This document shows positions 36,114-48,270 of a stretch of DNA of 64,000 nt, piece by piece. Numbering within the stretch: position 1 is the stretch's first letter; each line of letters begins with the position of its first letter. The notes beneath the pieces were generated by a model. That model was given only the letters and a program-made list of their open reading frames with translations, searched no databases and was not told the DNA's origin. Position numbers and translations under genes: made by a program. Source of the stretch: Bretschneidera sinensis (taxonomy: Eukaryota; Streptophyta; Magnoliopsida; Brassicales; Akaniaceae); NCBI GenBank assembly GCA_023935145.1, contig CM043701.1:73330817-73394816 (forward strand), in the 5' to 3' direction.

Positions 36114-39100
36114 AAGAAAAGGAATGAGAACGATGCTGCAAATGCTGTGACAGAAGAACTACAGGATGCCCTATTACTTTCTATTGACAGTCCCATTGAC
36201 TCTTGGGTTTTGGACTCAGGAGCTTCTTTCCATACCACTACACACCGAGAAATCATGGAGCACTATGTGACATGTGATTTTGGGAAGGTATATTTGGCTG
36301 ATGGAGAAGCCTTGGATATTGTGGGTATGGGAAATGATCGCATTAAATTACCGAATGGGTCTTTGTGGTTGATACAGAAAGTGCGACATGTTCCAAAATT
36401 GATGAGGAACTTGATCTCTATAGGACAGCTTGATGTTGAAGGTCACACGGTGACATTTAGGGCTGGTACTTGGAAGATTACAAAGGAAGCCATGGTAGTG
36501 GCTCATGGAACAAAAATGGGTACTCTGTACATGACCTCAAGTGTGTGAGATACTATTGCTGTGGTTGATGCAAAAGTTGATAAAAACCTATGGCACTGCA
36601 GGCTTGGTCACATGAACAAAAAAGGGATGAAAGTGATGCTGTCTAAAGGAAACTGCTGGAGTTGAAATCCCTTGACTTTGATTTGTGTGAGAGCTGCATT
36701 CTTGAGAAACAGAGAAAGGTCACTTGAAAAGAGGCAGAACTCCAAAGTCTGAAAAATTGGAGTTGGTACACACAGATTTGTGGGGAGCTTCCCCTGTTGC
36801 ATCTCTTGGAGGTTCGCGGTATTATATCACATTTATTGATGACTCAAGTAGGAAGGTATGAGTTTATTTTCTGAAAAATAAATATGAGGTATTTGAGACC
36901 TTTAAGAAATGGAAGGCCATGGTTGAGACTGAAACAGGTTTGAAGGTAAAATGTTTGAGGTTTGATAATGGTGGAGAGTACATAGATAGGGGGTTTAGAG
37001 AATTTTGTGCTGCTAATGGGATTAGGATGGAGAAGACTATTCCCGAGACACCACAGCAGAATGGTGTGGCTGAGCGCATGAACAGGACCCTCAATGAGTG
37101 TGCTAGAAGTATGAGGTTGCATGCTGGGTTGCTATAAACCTTTTGGGCCGATGCATTTAGCACAGTAGCTCACTTGATAAATCGAGGACCGTCAGTTCCT
37201 TTGGATTACAGTATACCTGAAGAGGTATGGAATGGAAAGGAGATAAACCTTTCTTACTTAAAAGTTTTTGGCTGTTTATCTTATGTTCATATTGACTCTG
37301 ATGCTCGCAGTAAACTAGATGCTAAATCCAGAAAATGTTTTTTTATTGGCTATGGTGATGAAGCTTTTGGTTATCAGTTTTGGGATAATCAAAATCGAAA
37401 AATCATCAGGAGTAGAAATGTGATTTTCAATGAACAGGTTATGTACAAAGACAGGTCAAGTGCAGAATCTCTTGTGACAGGGCTAGAACCAAAGAAGTCT
37501 GAGTTTGTTGATTTGGATGAATTTTCTGAGAGCACAGTGCAGAGTAGGAGTCAGAAAAATGATGAGAATACAGACCCACAGGTAGAACAGTGTATGCTCA
37601 TAAGTGCTGTCTGAAGGTCTTCTAGGAACATTAGACCTCCACAGCGGTTCTCACCATCTTTGTTCTATATTTTGTTGACTGACAGTGGTGAGCCAGAATG
37701 TTATGATGAAGCTTTGCAGGTTAAAAATTCTAGTAAGTGGGAGTTGGCCATGAAGGATGAAATGGACTCAATGATGACAAATCAGACATGGGAACTAACT
37801 GAATTACCAAAAGGGAAGAAAGCTTTACATAACAAATGGGTGTATAGAGTAAAAGAAGAGTATGATGGTAGTAAGCGCTACAAGGCCAGATTGGTTGTGA
37901 AAGGGTTTCAACAGAAAGAGGGTGTTGATTACATAGATATTTTCTCTCCAGTTGTAAAGCTAACAACAATCAGGCTGGTACTGAGAATTGTGGCTGCAGA
38001 GAACCTACATCTTGAGTAGTTAGATGTGAAGACAACATTCCTTCATGGTGATTTGGAGGAGGATATTTATATGCCTCAGCCACAAGGATTTGCAGTGCAG
38101 AGAAAGGAAAATCAGGTTTACAAACTGAGAAAGAGTTTGTATGGGTTGAAACAAGCTCCAAGACAATGGTACAAGAAGTTTGATAGCTTCATGTGTAGCA
38201 CCGGGTTCACAAGGTGCCAGGCAGACCATTGTTGCTATGTTAAGAGTTTTGACAACTCTTATATCCTATTACTGTTGTATGTGGATGATATGCTCGTTGC
38301 AGGGTCTAACATTGAGGAGATTAATAATCTCAAGAGGTAGTTGTCAAAACAGTTTGCAATGAAGGATTTGGGTGCTGCAAAACAAATCCTTGGTATGAGA
38401 ATCATCAGAGACAGAGTCAGTGGGACTTTGAAACTTTCATTGATAGAGTATGTGAAGAAGGTTCTCAGTCGATTTAGCATGGATAGTGCTAAACCAGTGA
38501 GCACACCATTGGCTAGTCATTTTAGACTATCTAAGGATTATCACCAAAGACAGAGCAGGATAAGGACTACATGAGTAGGGTTCCCTGTGCCTCAGCTATT
38601 GGAAGTCTTATGTACGCCATGGTTTGCACAAGACCGGACATTGCACATGCAGTGGGAGTAGTGAGTAGGTACATGAGTAATCCGGGAAAACAACATTAGG
38701 AGACAGTCAAATGGATCCTGAGATATTTGAAAGGCACTTCAGACACATCTCTGTGTTTCACAATGGCAGGTTTAAAACTGCAGGGTTTTGTGAATGCGGA
38801 TTTAGCTAGTGATGTTGATAGCAGGAAGAGTACTACAGCGATTGTGTATACTCTGGGTGGTATAGCTGTAAGTTGGGCTTCTAAGTTGCAGAAAATCGTT
38901 GCTCTCTCTACTACAGAAGTTGAGTATGTAGCCATAACTGAAGCTGGGAAGGAGATAGTTTGGTTACAAGGTCTCTTGGATAAGCTAGATAAGAAGAATG
39001 AGAGTGGTACTCTACACAGTGATAGTCAGAGTGCTATTTTTCTTGCAAAGAATCCGACGTTTCATTTCAGGACGAAGCATATACAGTTGAGATATCACTT

Positions 39101-39240
39101 TATTCGCTCTCTTCTCGACAGTGAATAGTTGGTACTGGAGAAGATTTGTGGAACTGAGAATCCAGCAGATATGTTGACTAAGGGTGTCATTATTGAAAAA
39201 GTGAAGCTGTGCTCAGCTTCAGTTGGTCTTCAAGCTTGAG
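36114..39240 (+). pseudogene. Copia pol (PR-INT-RT-RNase H), broken
   Basis: Domains run in copia order. The protease is WVLDSGASFHTT at about 36200. Integrase has the HLGH and CESC zinc-binding parts at 36590-36710, then HTDLWG, RFDNGGEY and GVAERMNRTL, giving D, D and E. RT starts WELAMKDEMDSM near 37738, with KARLVVKGFQQKEGVDY and the YVDDMLV active site at about 38278. RNase H starts near 38750, with ALSTTEVEYVAITEAGKE. It contains at least five in-frame stops (36114, 37134, 37612, 38017, 38338 regions) and frameshifts near 36650, 36750 and 38560-38720. It ends at 39240, followed by the polypurine tract and LTR 3. Confidence 0.85.
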
Positions 39241-39330
39241 GACAGGTGAATGAGTTGCGGCAATGGTTGCTTTGTTTGAAGGCATGTGGTGCTTGGTGTT
39301 GGTGATTGGACTAGTCTCCAAGTGAGAGAT

Positions 39331-39686
39331 TGTTAGTCTATGTGTGGAGCCTAGTGGTTTTTTTTTGTCCAATCTGGTGTTTTCAGCACTGTTTGGTATC
39401 TGTTTTATTTTAACCCGGAAATATAAGGGTTTCATCTTATTCTTTTGTGTAAGTGAATGAACCGTCTCTTTTTTTTTTATGAATACTGTGAGTAGTGTTT
39501 AGGGGTGAGACTTCCTTGTATTGTTCTTCAAGACATAGTGAAATCGCTACAACTCCGTCGGCGTAACCCGAGTTTGGGTGAACCACGTAAATCTGTGTGA
39601 TGTGTGTTCGTCTTTGATTTATTTTTATTTTTTTCTCTATATTCGCATATCAAGATCCATAAGCATAGGGTAGTTTAACCCTAACA
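39331..39686 (+). repeat. Copia LTR 3 (terminal)
   Basis: It is 356 bp, starting TGTTAGTC and ending CTAACA, directly after the purine tract AGTGAGAGAT. The following ATTTT pairs with the ATTTT before LTR 1. Confidence 0.88.
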
Positions 39687-39691
39687 ATTTT

Positions 39692-39987
39692 AATTTTAAA
39701 ATTCAGGTGTAGATTTCAAAATAATTAAAACCAGTGACTTGGCATATAAAGATTATAGCATCTCTAAGCTGATACTGTGATACATCTATACTGCACCTAA
39801 AAGAAAAGAAAGTTCGCATATCATTATTCCAATAGTGTTTGTGTGTATACCTTTTATTGGATGAATGGTGATCTGTTGGTCGTGAAGCTTGGTAGCAAGG
39901 AGACAGGCATAATAGCTGTTGCCAATTTGTTCAAGAATTATTTGACATTAATATTCCGTTTTAAACCAAATGAAAATGAAATTTACA
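39692..39987. other. Unassigned flank between copia array and CACTA start
   Basis: 296 bp of host or older repeat sequence. No gene is recognised. Confidence 0.4.
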
Positions 39988-40076
39988 CTACAAAGAAAAG
40001 AGTTATAACCGACATACAAAATACTATCCAATAAGCTCGGTGATAGTCATCATTGGCGGAAATCCATTGGTGATAA

Positions 40077-40469
40077 TGATACAGTCAAAAGCACAACTAG
40101 AGAGGCAGGAGAAATGGTAGAGGACACCACCAGCATACAAAGGTCAGTAAGGAAGACTAGGAAGCCTCAAAAGTTCCAGGATTACATTCTCAGCTAATTC
40201 CAAAAGCTAGCTAGAGTGCTGGAGATTGATTGAATTTGATTTTAGTTATTAGGCTGTTAATTCAGTTAGAGTAGTGCTGTTAATTCAGTTAGAGTTGTTA
40301 CTGATATTTCTAATTCCCTTGCTGTAACTCATGAGTATAAATACTCATTTAGTGCAATTCAGACCAGATCAGAAAATAATACAAAATTCTCAGCTCTTCT
40401 TCTCAAATTTTCTAAGGGTTTTATGAGTCTTGAACCTATCAAGAATTCCTTGATACTCTTCCAGTACCA
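40077..40469 (+). repeat. Reina-like 5' LTR
   Basis: It is 393 bp, shorter than the 3' LTR because it lacks several 'gctgttaattcagttagagttg' units (about 40250-40300). Its first about 120 bp carry the same sequence that encodes the end of pol in the 3' LTR. Confidence 0.8.
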
Positions 40470-40547
40470 TTGGTGCTTTCATTGTCTTTTCCCTCCATCA
40501 AACTTCTTTCTCTTTCAGTAATCAAAAATTTTCTTCAACAACCAGGC

Positions 40548-43500
40548 ATGGCAGAGGCAACAAGATCTAAAGATCTCACTTTAGATAAAGTAGCAGCATT
40601 AATCAAAGAATCCCAGAGAGAACTTCGAGAAGAATTCCTAAGTAGTCTCATGGGATTACACAAGAAACTGAATCAAAGAAATAGCAAAGAAATAAGTGAA
40701 GGACAAGAGGATAACAGTTCCTCCAATGGCATAGCACTGCAAGATAATCATCTATCTTGAGCTTTCAAAACAATTAAACTGGAGATTCCTAAGTTTGCAG
40801 AGGGTGATCGTACAGATTGGGTGTTCAAGATGGATCAATTCTTTCAGTATCACAATACACCAGAGGATCAGAAGCTTCTACTGATTTCATTTAATTTAGA
40901 AGGAGCTGCTTGCAATTGGTTCCAATGGATGTCTCACACCAAACAACTCAAATCTTGGAAGGAATTTTTGCAGCTTTGCAAGCAAGATTTGGATTATCTG
41001 ATAATGATGATCAACAAGGTACATTGACTAAACTTACTCAATCTGGATCTGTTCTTGTATATAAATCTAAGTTTGAGGCTCTATCTAATAGGGTAGTTGG
41101 ATTGAATGAGTCTTTCCTCAAAAGTTGTTTTGTGTCTGGCCTTAAACTTGCCATTAGGAGAGAGGCTATTGCCCACAAACCAAAAGGGTTACATGATGCC
41201 ATTGGGTTAGCAAGTTTACAGGAAGAAAGATTGTCTGATCTTAAGTTTACTGGGAGAACCAGGGCACCAAAACCTCTGAATCAGCCATCTATTCTTCGTC
41301 CAAGACCAGTCCTTACCCAAAATACTACCACTGAATCAAATAAGATACCAATTAAGAGGTTGTCACATGCAGAAATGCAACACAGGAGAGAGAAAGGCTT
41401 GTGTTTTAACTGTGATGAAAGATTTGTCACAGGCCACAAGTGCAAAAATAAGATGGATCTTCTATTGTTGGATGGAGATTATGAACAAAATGAGGAAATT
41501 AATGAAGCATTCTTTGAAGAATTGCTAGAAGATAAAAAACTTATTCCTGAGATGAGCTTTCATGCTTTTATAGGACAACATGCCTCTAAAACACTCAGGC
41601 TACAAGGCATAATCTCTCATAAACCCTTTCAAGTACTGATTGATGGAGGTAGTACTCACAATTTCATTCAAGAAAGGATAGTCAAGTTTCTTGGTTTAAC
41701 TGTGACACTACTTAAACAATTTTCAGTTCAGATTGGTAATGGAGATATGTTAGTTTGTTCAGGAATCTATCAACAGGTAGAAGTATCATTGCAATCTCAT
41801 ACTTTTACTATTGATTTCTTTGTAATTCCTTTAAAAGGGGTTGATGTGATATTAGGAGTTCAGTGGTTAGAAGAACTTGGTCCTATTACAACAGATTATA
41901 AGAAACTCACCATGGACTTTAAATGGAAAGGGCAGCATATCCATTTCTAGGGTGACAATGGACCTAAATCACAGTATATTGCCCCAAACCAGTTGAAGAA
42001 ACTCTCAGCCAATGGAAGTATTGCAGCATGTTTTCATCTTATGAATTTACAAGTTGATACTACAGAAGGAACCATTACAGACCAACAACATCTAGATGAA
42101 GAGATTCAACAAGTTCCGGAGGAATTTTGTGAGGTTTTTGAGGAGCCTAAGGCCTTGCCTCCTATTAGGGACATAGATCAGAAGATCAGTGTGGATCCAA
42201 TGGATAAACCTGTGAATATTAAACCTTACAGGTACCCCATTATCAAAAGTGAAATTGAAAGATTTGTCCAAGAAATGCTTGATGATGGCATTATACAACC
42301 AAGTCAGAGTGTATATAGTTCACCAGTTCCGTTGGTAAAGAAAAAAGATTGGAGTTGGCGGTTCTGCATTGACTACAGGGGAATTAATGACATCATTGTT
42401 ATGGATAAATTTCCTATCCCTACAGTAGATGAACTTTTGGATGAACTCTATGGATCCACAATATTTTCTAAAATTGATTTGAGGGCAGGGTATCATCAGG
42501 TGAGGATGCACCCTTCAGAACTCATTTTGGTCACTATGAGTTATTAGTCATGCCATTTGGTCTGACAAATGCTCCATCAACCTTCCAGGTAACCATGAAT
42601 CAAGCATTAAAAGGATTCTTAAAACAATGTGTGGTGGTTTTCTTTGATGATATCCTTATCTATAGTAAAAGTAAGGCAGAACATGTGGGGCATTTAACTG
42701 GTGTGCTAGCTTGTCTGAGGGAAAAGAGGTTCTATGCCCAGAGAAGCAAATGTCAATTTGCACAACCACCATTGAGTACCTGGGGCATATTATTAATGCA
42801 GATGGTGTTGCCTCTGATAAGTCCATAATTAATGTGATGATAGATTGGCCAGTACCCAATAATCAGAAGCAACTCAGAAGTTTCTTAGGTTTAATTGGGT
42901 ATTACAGGAAGTTTATTAAGAATTTTGCTTCTATAGCAGGCCCCTTAACAGATTTACTCAGAAAAGAAGGTTTCAAATGGAATGAACAAGCCCAATTTTC
43001 TTTTGAAGCTTTGATGACAGCTATGGTAGAAGTCCAGTATTGGCATTCAAACTGATTTCAGTATTCCATTTAGCATTGAAACTGATGCTTCTGGAATAGG
43101 AATTAGTGCAGTGTTACTTCAAAAGAATCATCCTCTTGCATTTTACAGCAAGAAGTTGTGTCCTAGAATGCAACAGGCTTCCGCATGTATGAGAGAACTG
43201 TATGCTATTACAAATAATTCAAGCTCCAGAACAACAGCATTATCTTGCCAAGTTGTTAGGGTATACCTATGAGATTATATACAAACCATGAAAGGAAACT
43301 CAGTGGCTGATGCTTTGTCTAGATTACCTAGTGAGAATATGGCCATTTCTCTAATAGATATTGACATTCTACAAAACCTACAGCAAGAATACAGTACTGA
43401 TGCAGAGGTTCAACATCTCATTAAGGGAATGACTGATAATCCTAACTAGTATTGGGATTGTATGCTCAGAAAGGGAGTTCTGTATTTCAAAAGCAGAATC

Positions 43501-44939
43501 TATTTAAGTCCTAATTCTTCAATAAATGAGACAGTAATGAGGGATGTTCATTCCAGTCCTTTTGGAGGTCGTGCGGGGATCCATAGAACTTTCATGAGGA
43601 TTTTTTCTAGTTTTTATTGGAAGAAGATGAGGCAAGACATCGCTATGTTCATCAAGCACTGTGAAGTGTGTCAAGGTATTAAAAGTTGTAGACAAGCCCT
43701 CTTTGGACTATTGCAACCTCTTCCCATTCCTGAACAGATATGGAAAGATCTCAGCATGGACTTCATCACACACTTGCCCTCCTCAAGTGGTATAACAACT
43801 ATTTTGGTCATTGCGGACAGACTCTCTAAACATGCACACTTTGGAGCTCTTCCCACTCATTTCAATTCTCTTAAAGTTGCTGATTTATTCATGAAATGGT
43901 TGTACCATTCATGGCATCCCTAGATCAGTGGTTTCTGATAAGGACCTCATCTTTGTCAGCAAGTTTTGGAAGGAGCTTTTCAGATTACAAGGCTCTGAAC
44001 TAAGAATAAGTTGAGTTTATCATCCTCAGACAGTTGGTCAAACTGAGGTTGTGAACAGGTTTAGAGATGTACTTGAGAGCTTATGTGGCAGACCACCCTC
44101 AGCAACGGGTCAAATTCCTCAGTCTAGCTGAATTTCACTACAACACCTCTTATCATTCTTTCATAGGAATAACACCATTTTGAGTGGTATTTGGCAGATT
44201 ACCTCCTACTTTTCCAGCAAATCTAAAGGGTTCTTCTTCCCTTGAGGCCATAGACCATGATTTGTGCAGTAGAGATGAAATTTTACATCAAGTTAAGGGA
44301 TATTTACAAAGGGCACAAAACAGAATGAAACAAATAGTTGATTCACATAGAACTGACAGGACTTTTGAAGAAGGTGACTTGGTTCTCCTTAAGTTATAGC
44401 CTTATAGACAAGTAATGGTGGGTAGCAGAGCTTCGAACAAACTTAGTAAGAGATATTTTGGCCCTTTTAAAATTCTGAAGAAAATTGGGGCAGTGGCTTA
44501 TAAGTTGGAACTACCTCCTGGCTCTCAAATTCATCCCGTGTTCCATACATCTTTGTTGAAGCCTTATTTTGGTAGTAAGCCCATTATCACTCTGATACCT
44601 TTGTCTCCAAACAGCTAGAATGGAAGACCTCAATTTCAACCACTCCTTATCATTGCTCAAAGATAAATCTTGTGGAATGGAAGCCAAGTGAGCCAGTACT
44701 TGATTCAATGGTCTGATCTGCCTTTGGAGGATGCTTCTTGGGAGGATGTCCTAGAGTTTGAGAAACTCTATCCTAATCTACACCTTGAGGACAAGGTGGA
44801 TTTTCATGGGGATGCTAATGATTCAGTCAAAAACACAACTAGAGAGGCAAAAGAAATGGTAGCGGACACCACCAGCATACAAAGGCCAGTAAGGATGACA
44901 AGGAAGCCTCAAAAGTTCCAGGATTACATTCTCAGCTAA
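40548..44939 (+). pseudogene. Reina-like gag-pol, broken; last codons lie inside the 3' LTR
   Basis: The ATG at 40548 opens MAEATRSKDLTLDKVAAL. Gag continues through a stop at 40758 and a frameshift near 40990. The knuckle is LCFNCDERFVTGHKCK (41399), the chromovirus CX2CX7HXC form. Protease is LIDGGSTHNFI at about 41637. RT spans about 42220-43060 (KKDWSWRFCIDYRGIND, FSKIDLRAGYHQVRMHP, active site FFDDILIYS at 42641). A small deletion near 42512 and a shift near 43035 break it. RNase H is partly deleted around 43200-43290. Integrase has the H..H..C..C finger at 43550-43680 and MDFITHLP near 43758, and is shifted at about 43915. GPF-type and chromodomain parts (YLIQWSDLPLEDASWED) end in a frame that enters the LTR and stops at 44939. 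Confidence 0.8.
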
Positions 44940-45277
44940 TTCCAGAAGCTAGCTAGAGTACTGGAGATTGATTGAATTTGATTTTAGTTGTTAACAGATA
45001 GTTGTTAGGTTGTTAATTCAGTTGTTGTGCTGTTAATTCAGTTAGAGTTGTGCTGTTAATTCAGTTGGAGTTGTTACTGATATTTCTAACTGTTGTAACT
45101 GCCAGATACAGCTCTCTTCTAATTCCCTTGCTGTAACTCATGAGTATAAATACTTATTTAGTGTAATTCAGACCAGATCAGAAAATAATATGAAATTCTA
45201 ATCTCTTCTTCTCAAATTTTCTAAGGTTTTCTGATTCTTGAACCTATCAAGAATTCCTTGATACTCTTCCGGTATCA
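44819..45277 (+). repeat. Reina-like 3' LTR
   Basis: It is 459 bp. Bases 44819-44939 are also the last about 40 codons of pol (SVKNTTREAKEMVADTTS to DYILS). A TATA-like 'gtataaata' lies near 45142. Confidence 0.8.
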
Positions 45278-45282
45278 GATGA

Positions 45283-45830
45283 CCCTCGGTGATAAACTCC
45301 TTGGTAATAACATTTTTCACTGAGGAACCAAAAATCACTCGATGAAAAGTTATCATTAACGAAATTTCTCTCAATGATTATGTTTTAGAAAAAATGAAAT
45401 TTTCCTTAGGTTTATGAAAATGTATTAAAAAATTAATTATTACCGAGGGAATAGGTAATAATATTTTTTTTAAAATTATCATTCTTGAGGGAAAGAATTT
45501 TCTCGAAATATTATTACAGAGAGACAATTTTCGCTCAATAATAATAGTTTTTTTAAAATAATAATAATTTTTAAAAAGTATTATTACCGAGGTTCCCTCG
45601 GTAATAATGTTTTCTTTGAAAAAAATTAATTTTTTATTTTTCCTTGTTTAAACCTGTTCGAAATACATTTAAAAAATACAAAATAAAATCTGACTCAACA
45701 ATACAAAATATTATGTAAATTAATAAAATATTATTTAAAAAATACAAATTGAAACTCGTTCAACAATATAATTTATGTAAATTAAACACAATATTGTCTC
45801 AAAAACAAATTAGGGGTTCCGCTAATTTTT
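45283..45830. other. CACTA sub-terminal region
   Basis: It is rich in facing 'ccctcggtaataat' and 'attattaccgaggg' motifs (about 45283, 45444, 45582), probably bound by the element's own protein in intact relatives. It is AT-rich otherwise and non-coding. Confidence 0.6.
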
Positions 45831-46640
45831 ACTCGAAAACCCACACAGTTGGTAACCAGTGATCCAAAATGGAATCCTTTATTCCCGATCACATTCGACC
45901 AAACGGACGTGATGGTAACCCTGCATCGTCCATTAGACAAATATTTTACACTTTTGTCCTTAAAACCTTTAAGTTATGAACCTTTTTACCTGAATATCCA
46001 CACAGTTAGGAAACGATGATCCGAAATGGATCCTGTTTGTTCCTACTAATCAGATACGACCAAACAGACGCGATGATAACCCTGCTTCATCCATTAGACA
46101 AGTGTTTTACACTTTTCCCCTTAAAACCACTAAGTTAAGAATGTTTTTACTTAAAAACCTACACGGTTGGTAACTGGTGATCCGAAATAGATTTTATTTG
46201 TTTTCACTAGTCACATTCGACCAAATGAAGGTGACAGAAAACCCACCCCGTTCGTTAGACAAGTATTTTACACTTTTCCCTTAAAACCGTTAACTCATAA
46301 ATGTTTTTACCCGAAAACCCATTCGTTTGGTAACCAGTGATCCAAAATGAATTTTGTTTGTTCCCACTAGTCACATTCGACCAAACAGACGTGATGGTAA
46401 CCCCGTCTCATCCATTAAACATGTATTTACACTTTTTCCCTTAAAATTGCTAACTTATTAATGTTTTTACCCGAAAACCCACCCGTTTGGTAACTGATGA
46501 TCTGAAATGAATTCTGTTTGTTTCTACTAGTCACATTCGACCAAACAGACGTGACAGTAACCCCACATCATCCATTAGACAAGTATTTTACACTTTTTCC
46601 CTTAAAATTAAACCATTAAGTTACTTTTAAAAAATTATGT
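45831..46640. repeat. Five-unit tandem repeat, about 160 bp per unit
   Basis: Units begin near 45831, 45994, 46153, 46313 and 46473. Each reads 'cgaaaacccac', 'gtttggtaac', 'tgatccgaaatg', 'cacattcgaccaaacagacg', 'catccattagacaagt' and 'tttttaccc' in the same order. They differ by scattered point changes and are non-coding. They lie inside the CACTA element, where such internal minisatellites are known. Confidence 0.85.
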
Positions 46641-48270
46641 GTTGAACTTTAAATTAAAACAATTTACTTATAGTGGGTGTCACCCCAAAATACTACATCA
46701 ATTGTTGCATTTGCAATTTTTGCTTTTCCATGGTATGGAAACTTGACTGCATTTCCTCCATTTTTTGCCTCTCTTCATCTAAACGTGACTATTTCCTCCC
46801 TTCTTTGTCTCTCCTAATCTAGTTGTTGTTGCACCGCTCTTACATCGATGAATGGAATCAAGCGTGATGCGGTGGATCTGCACAAACAATTGCTCCTTTG
46901 AGAGTTTCTAGCAAATGGACGACCGTCAATCATGCCCCCGAAGCCATAAAATCGTCCATTTTTCAATCTACTGGATGCTTGCAACCACTCATAGGGATCG
47001 ATCTGAGGTTGTGAGAATGCTTCAATCTGGCCACCATTTTTTTCTCAATCCCGCTGCTAATAAGTTTATTGTAATACAAATGAATGCGTATGATTAATAA
47101 TTCTTTTTCTCCCAAACAATATTAATAACAAAGAGTTATTTTGCGTGTAAGTAAAAAATACATTTTATACATACCATGGTCTCATTTGACTTCTGATTCA
47201 CTTGTCCTTGGGTGCTTATAGGTCAACAGGACACCTCAATAGGTGTGGCAGCTCTGCCCAACGTCTAGGAGCATTACAATTGGTCAACAAAAATTAATTT
47301 AACTATACATGTAATTATATATATAAAGCGTAGAGAAATAAAGAAACCATATACTAATGCATCTGTGTGAGCGTCCATAATGATGGAGCCCCCAACATGG
47401 TGAACATGCCAATCATCTCCTGATTGCCTTTCACCAATGCCGCATTGGAGTAGTGAGCCCACGTATTTGGGGCCCACAAACTAACCAAAGTGTTCCAATT
47501 TTCACCCGTGGCTTCTTCTCTCTTCTTTTTCTCCGGTCTAATCAATCCATTTTGTTTTGTCTTCGTCCCTTGCTGCTTTACATTGATCATGCAAGTCATT
47601 CAGCCAATCATTGTGGCGGGTCACAGTGTTCCTATCATGGACCTGTCTAGCTGTTTTAAGTTCATCTAGAGTCCAAAAAATGTAGCGCTCCCGAGAAACA
47701 AAAAAAGATGATTACTAGCTAGTTTTTTATATGTAGCACAAGCATTTAATACATAACACTTTATGTGAATATGGAACATAGAGAACATAAAACAAAAGAA
47801 TGAAGGAAAAGGTAAATCAGGAAATGCTCCCAAATAGAATCTTGGGTGTCCACAGCAAAATCAAAGTAAGAGTTCCAGGGACCATTCACGTGATTCCTTA
47901 CCTGGACAATGATGTTTTTGCCATATCTTTGCATCCCCAAAATTTACTATATTCATATAATTAATTGTATTAATCGATCTCTAATATATATTAATTGAAA
48001 TTAATGACAAAAATAATTTGCTATAAACTCCTATCGCTCAAAATGATTAATGTAATCTTCTGTGTCAGTAGAGGCCTCTCTTTGTTTGGTCCTCTACCAC
48101 GTCGCCTGATTGAAAGAGCCTCAGAAGGCCCGACCCCCTGCATATGAGAATGTATTATGACATATTATATAATATGCAATTTAAAAAATAAATGAGGCAC
48201 TCGTAGTAGTCTCTGGATGATCCTTGCCCTCAAGTCCTCTACGTCGAACCATACCTCATAACTATTTTCT
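46641..48270 (-). pseudogene. CACTA transposase-like (Transposase_24-type) relic
   Basis: The minus-strand translation gives scattered pieces in several frames. DIIMD-like VGGSIIMDAHTDALVYG lies at about 47355-47405, and GENWNTLVSLWAPNTW at about 47450-47500. EAFSQPQIDPYEWLQASSRL followed by KNGRFYGFGG lies at about 46935-47025, and RNHVNGPWNSYFDFAVDTQD at about 47835-47900. The order and flavour fit the plant En/Spm accessory protein family, but no piece is long enough to be certain. Many stops and shifts are present. Its position inside a CACTA element supports the reading. Confidence 0.5.

Larger units (their letters stand above)
24619..39686 (+). mobile_element. Three-LTR Ty1/copia (Tork-type) array
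   Basis: Three LTR copies in the same orientation begin at 24619 (partial), 25344 and 39331, with pol sequence after the first and between the second and third. ATTTT is found immediately before the first LTR (24614-24618) and immediately after the last (39687-39691). The whole array therefore behaves as one insertion with a single target-site duplication. The left internal region has collapsed to an RNase H fragment. The right one is nearly complete but is interrupted by the Athila-type element at 26308-35906. Domain order PR-INT-RT-RNase H is that of copia, and the motifs resemble the Tnt1/Tork group. Confidence 0.85.
40077..45277 (+). mobile_element. Reina-like chromovirus nested in the CACTA element
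   Basis: The LTRs at 40077-40469 and 44819-45277 begin TGAT(A/T)C and end GTA(C/T)CA. The outermost bases (TGATAC and GTATCA) are perfect inverted repeats. The flanking pentamers GATAA (40072-40076) and GATGA (45278-45282) match 4 of 5. The primer-binding site TTGGTGCTTTCATTG directly follows the 5' LTR (40470). The motif style and the chromodomain near the end suggest a Reina-type chromovirus; the lineage is inferred. Confidence 0.8.
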
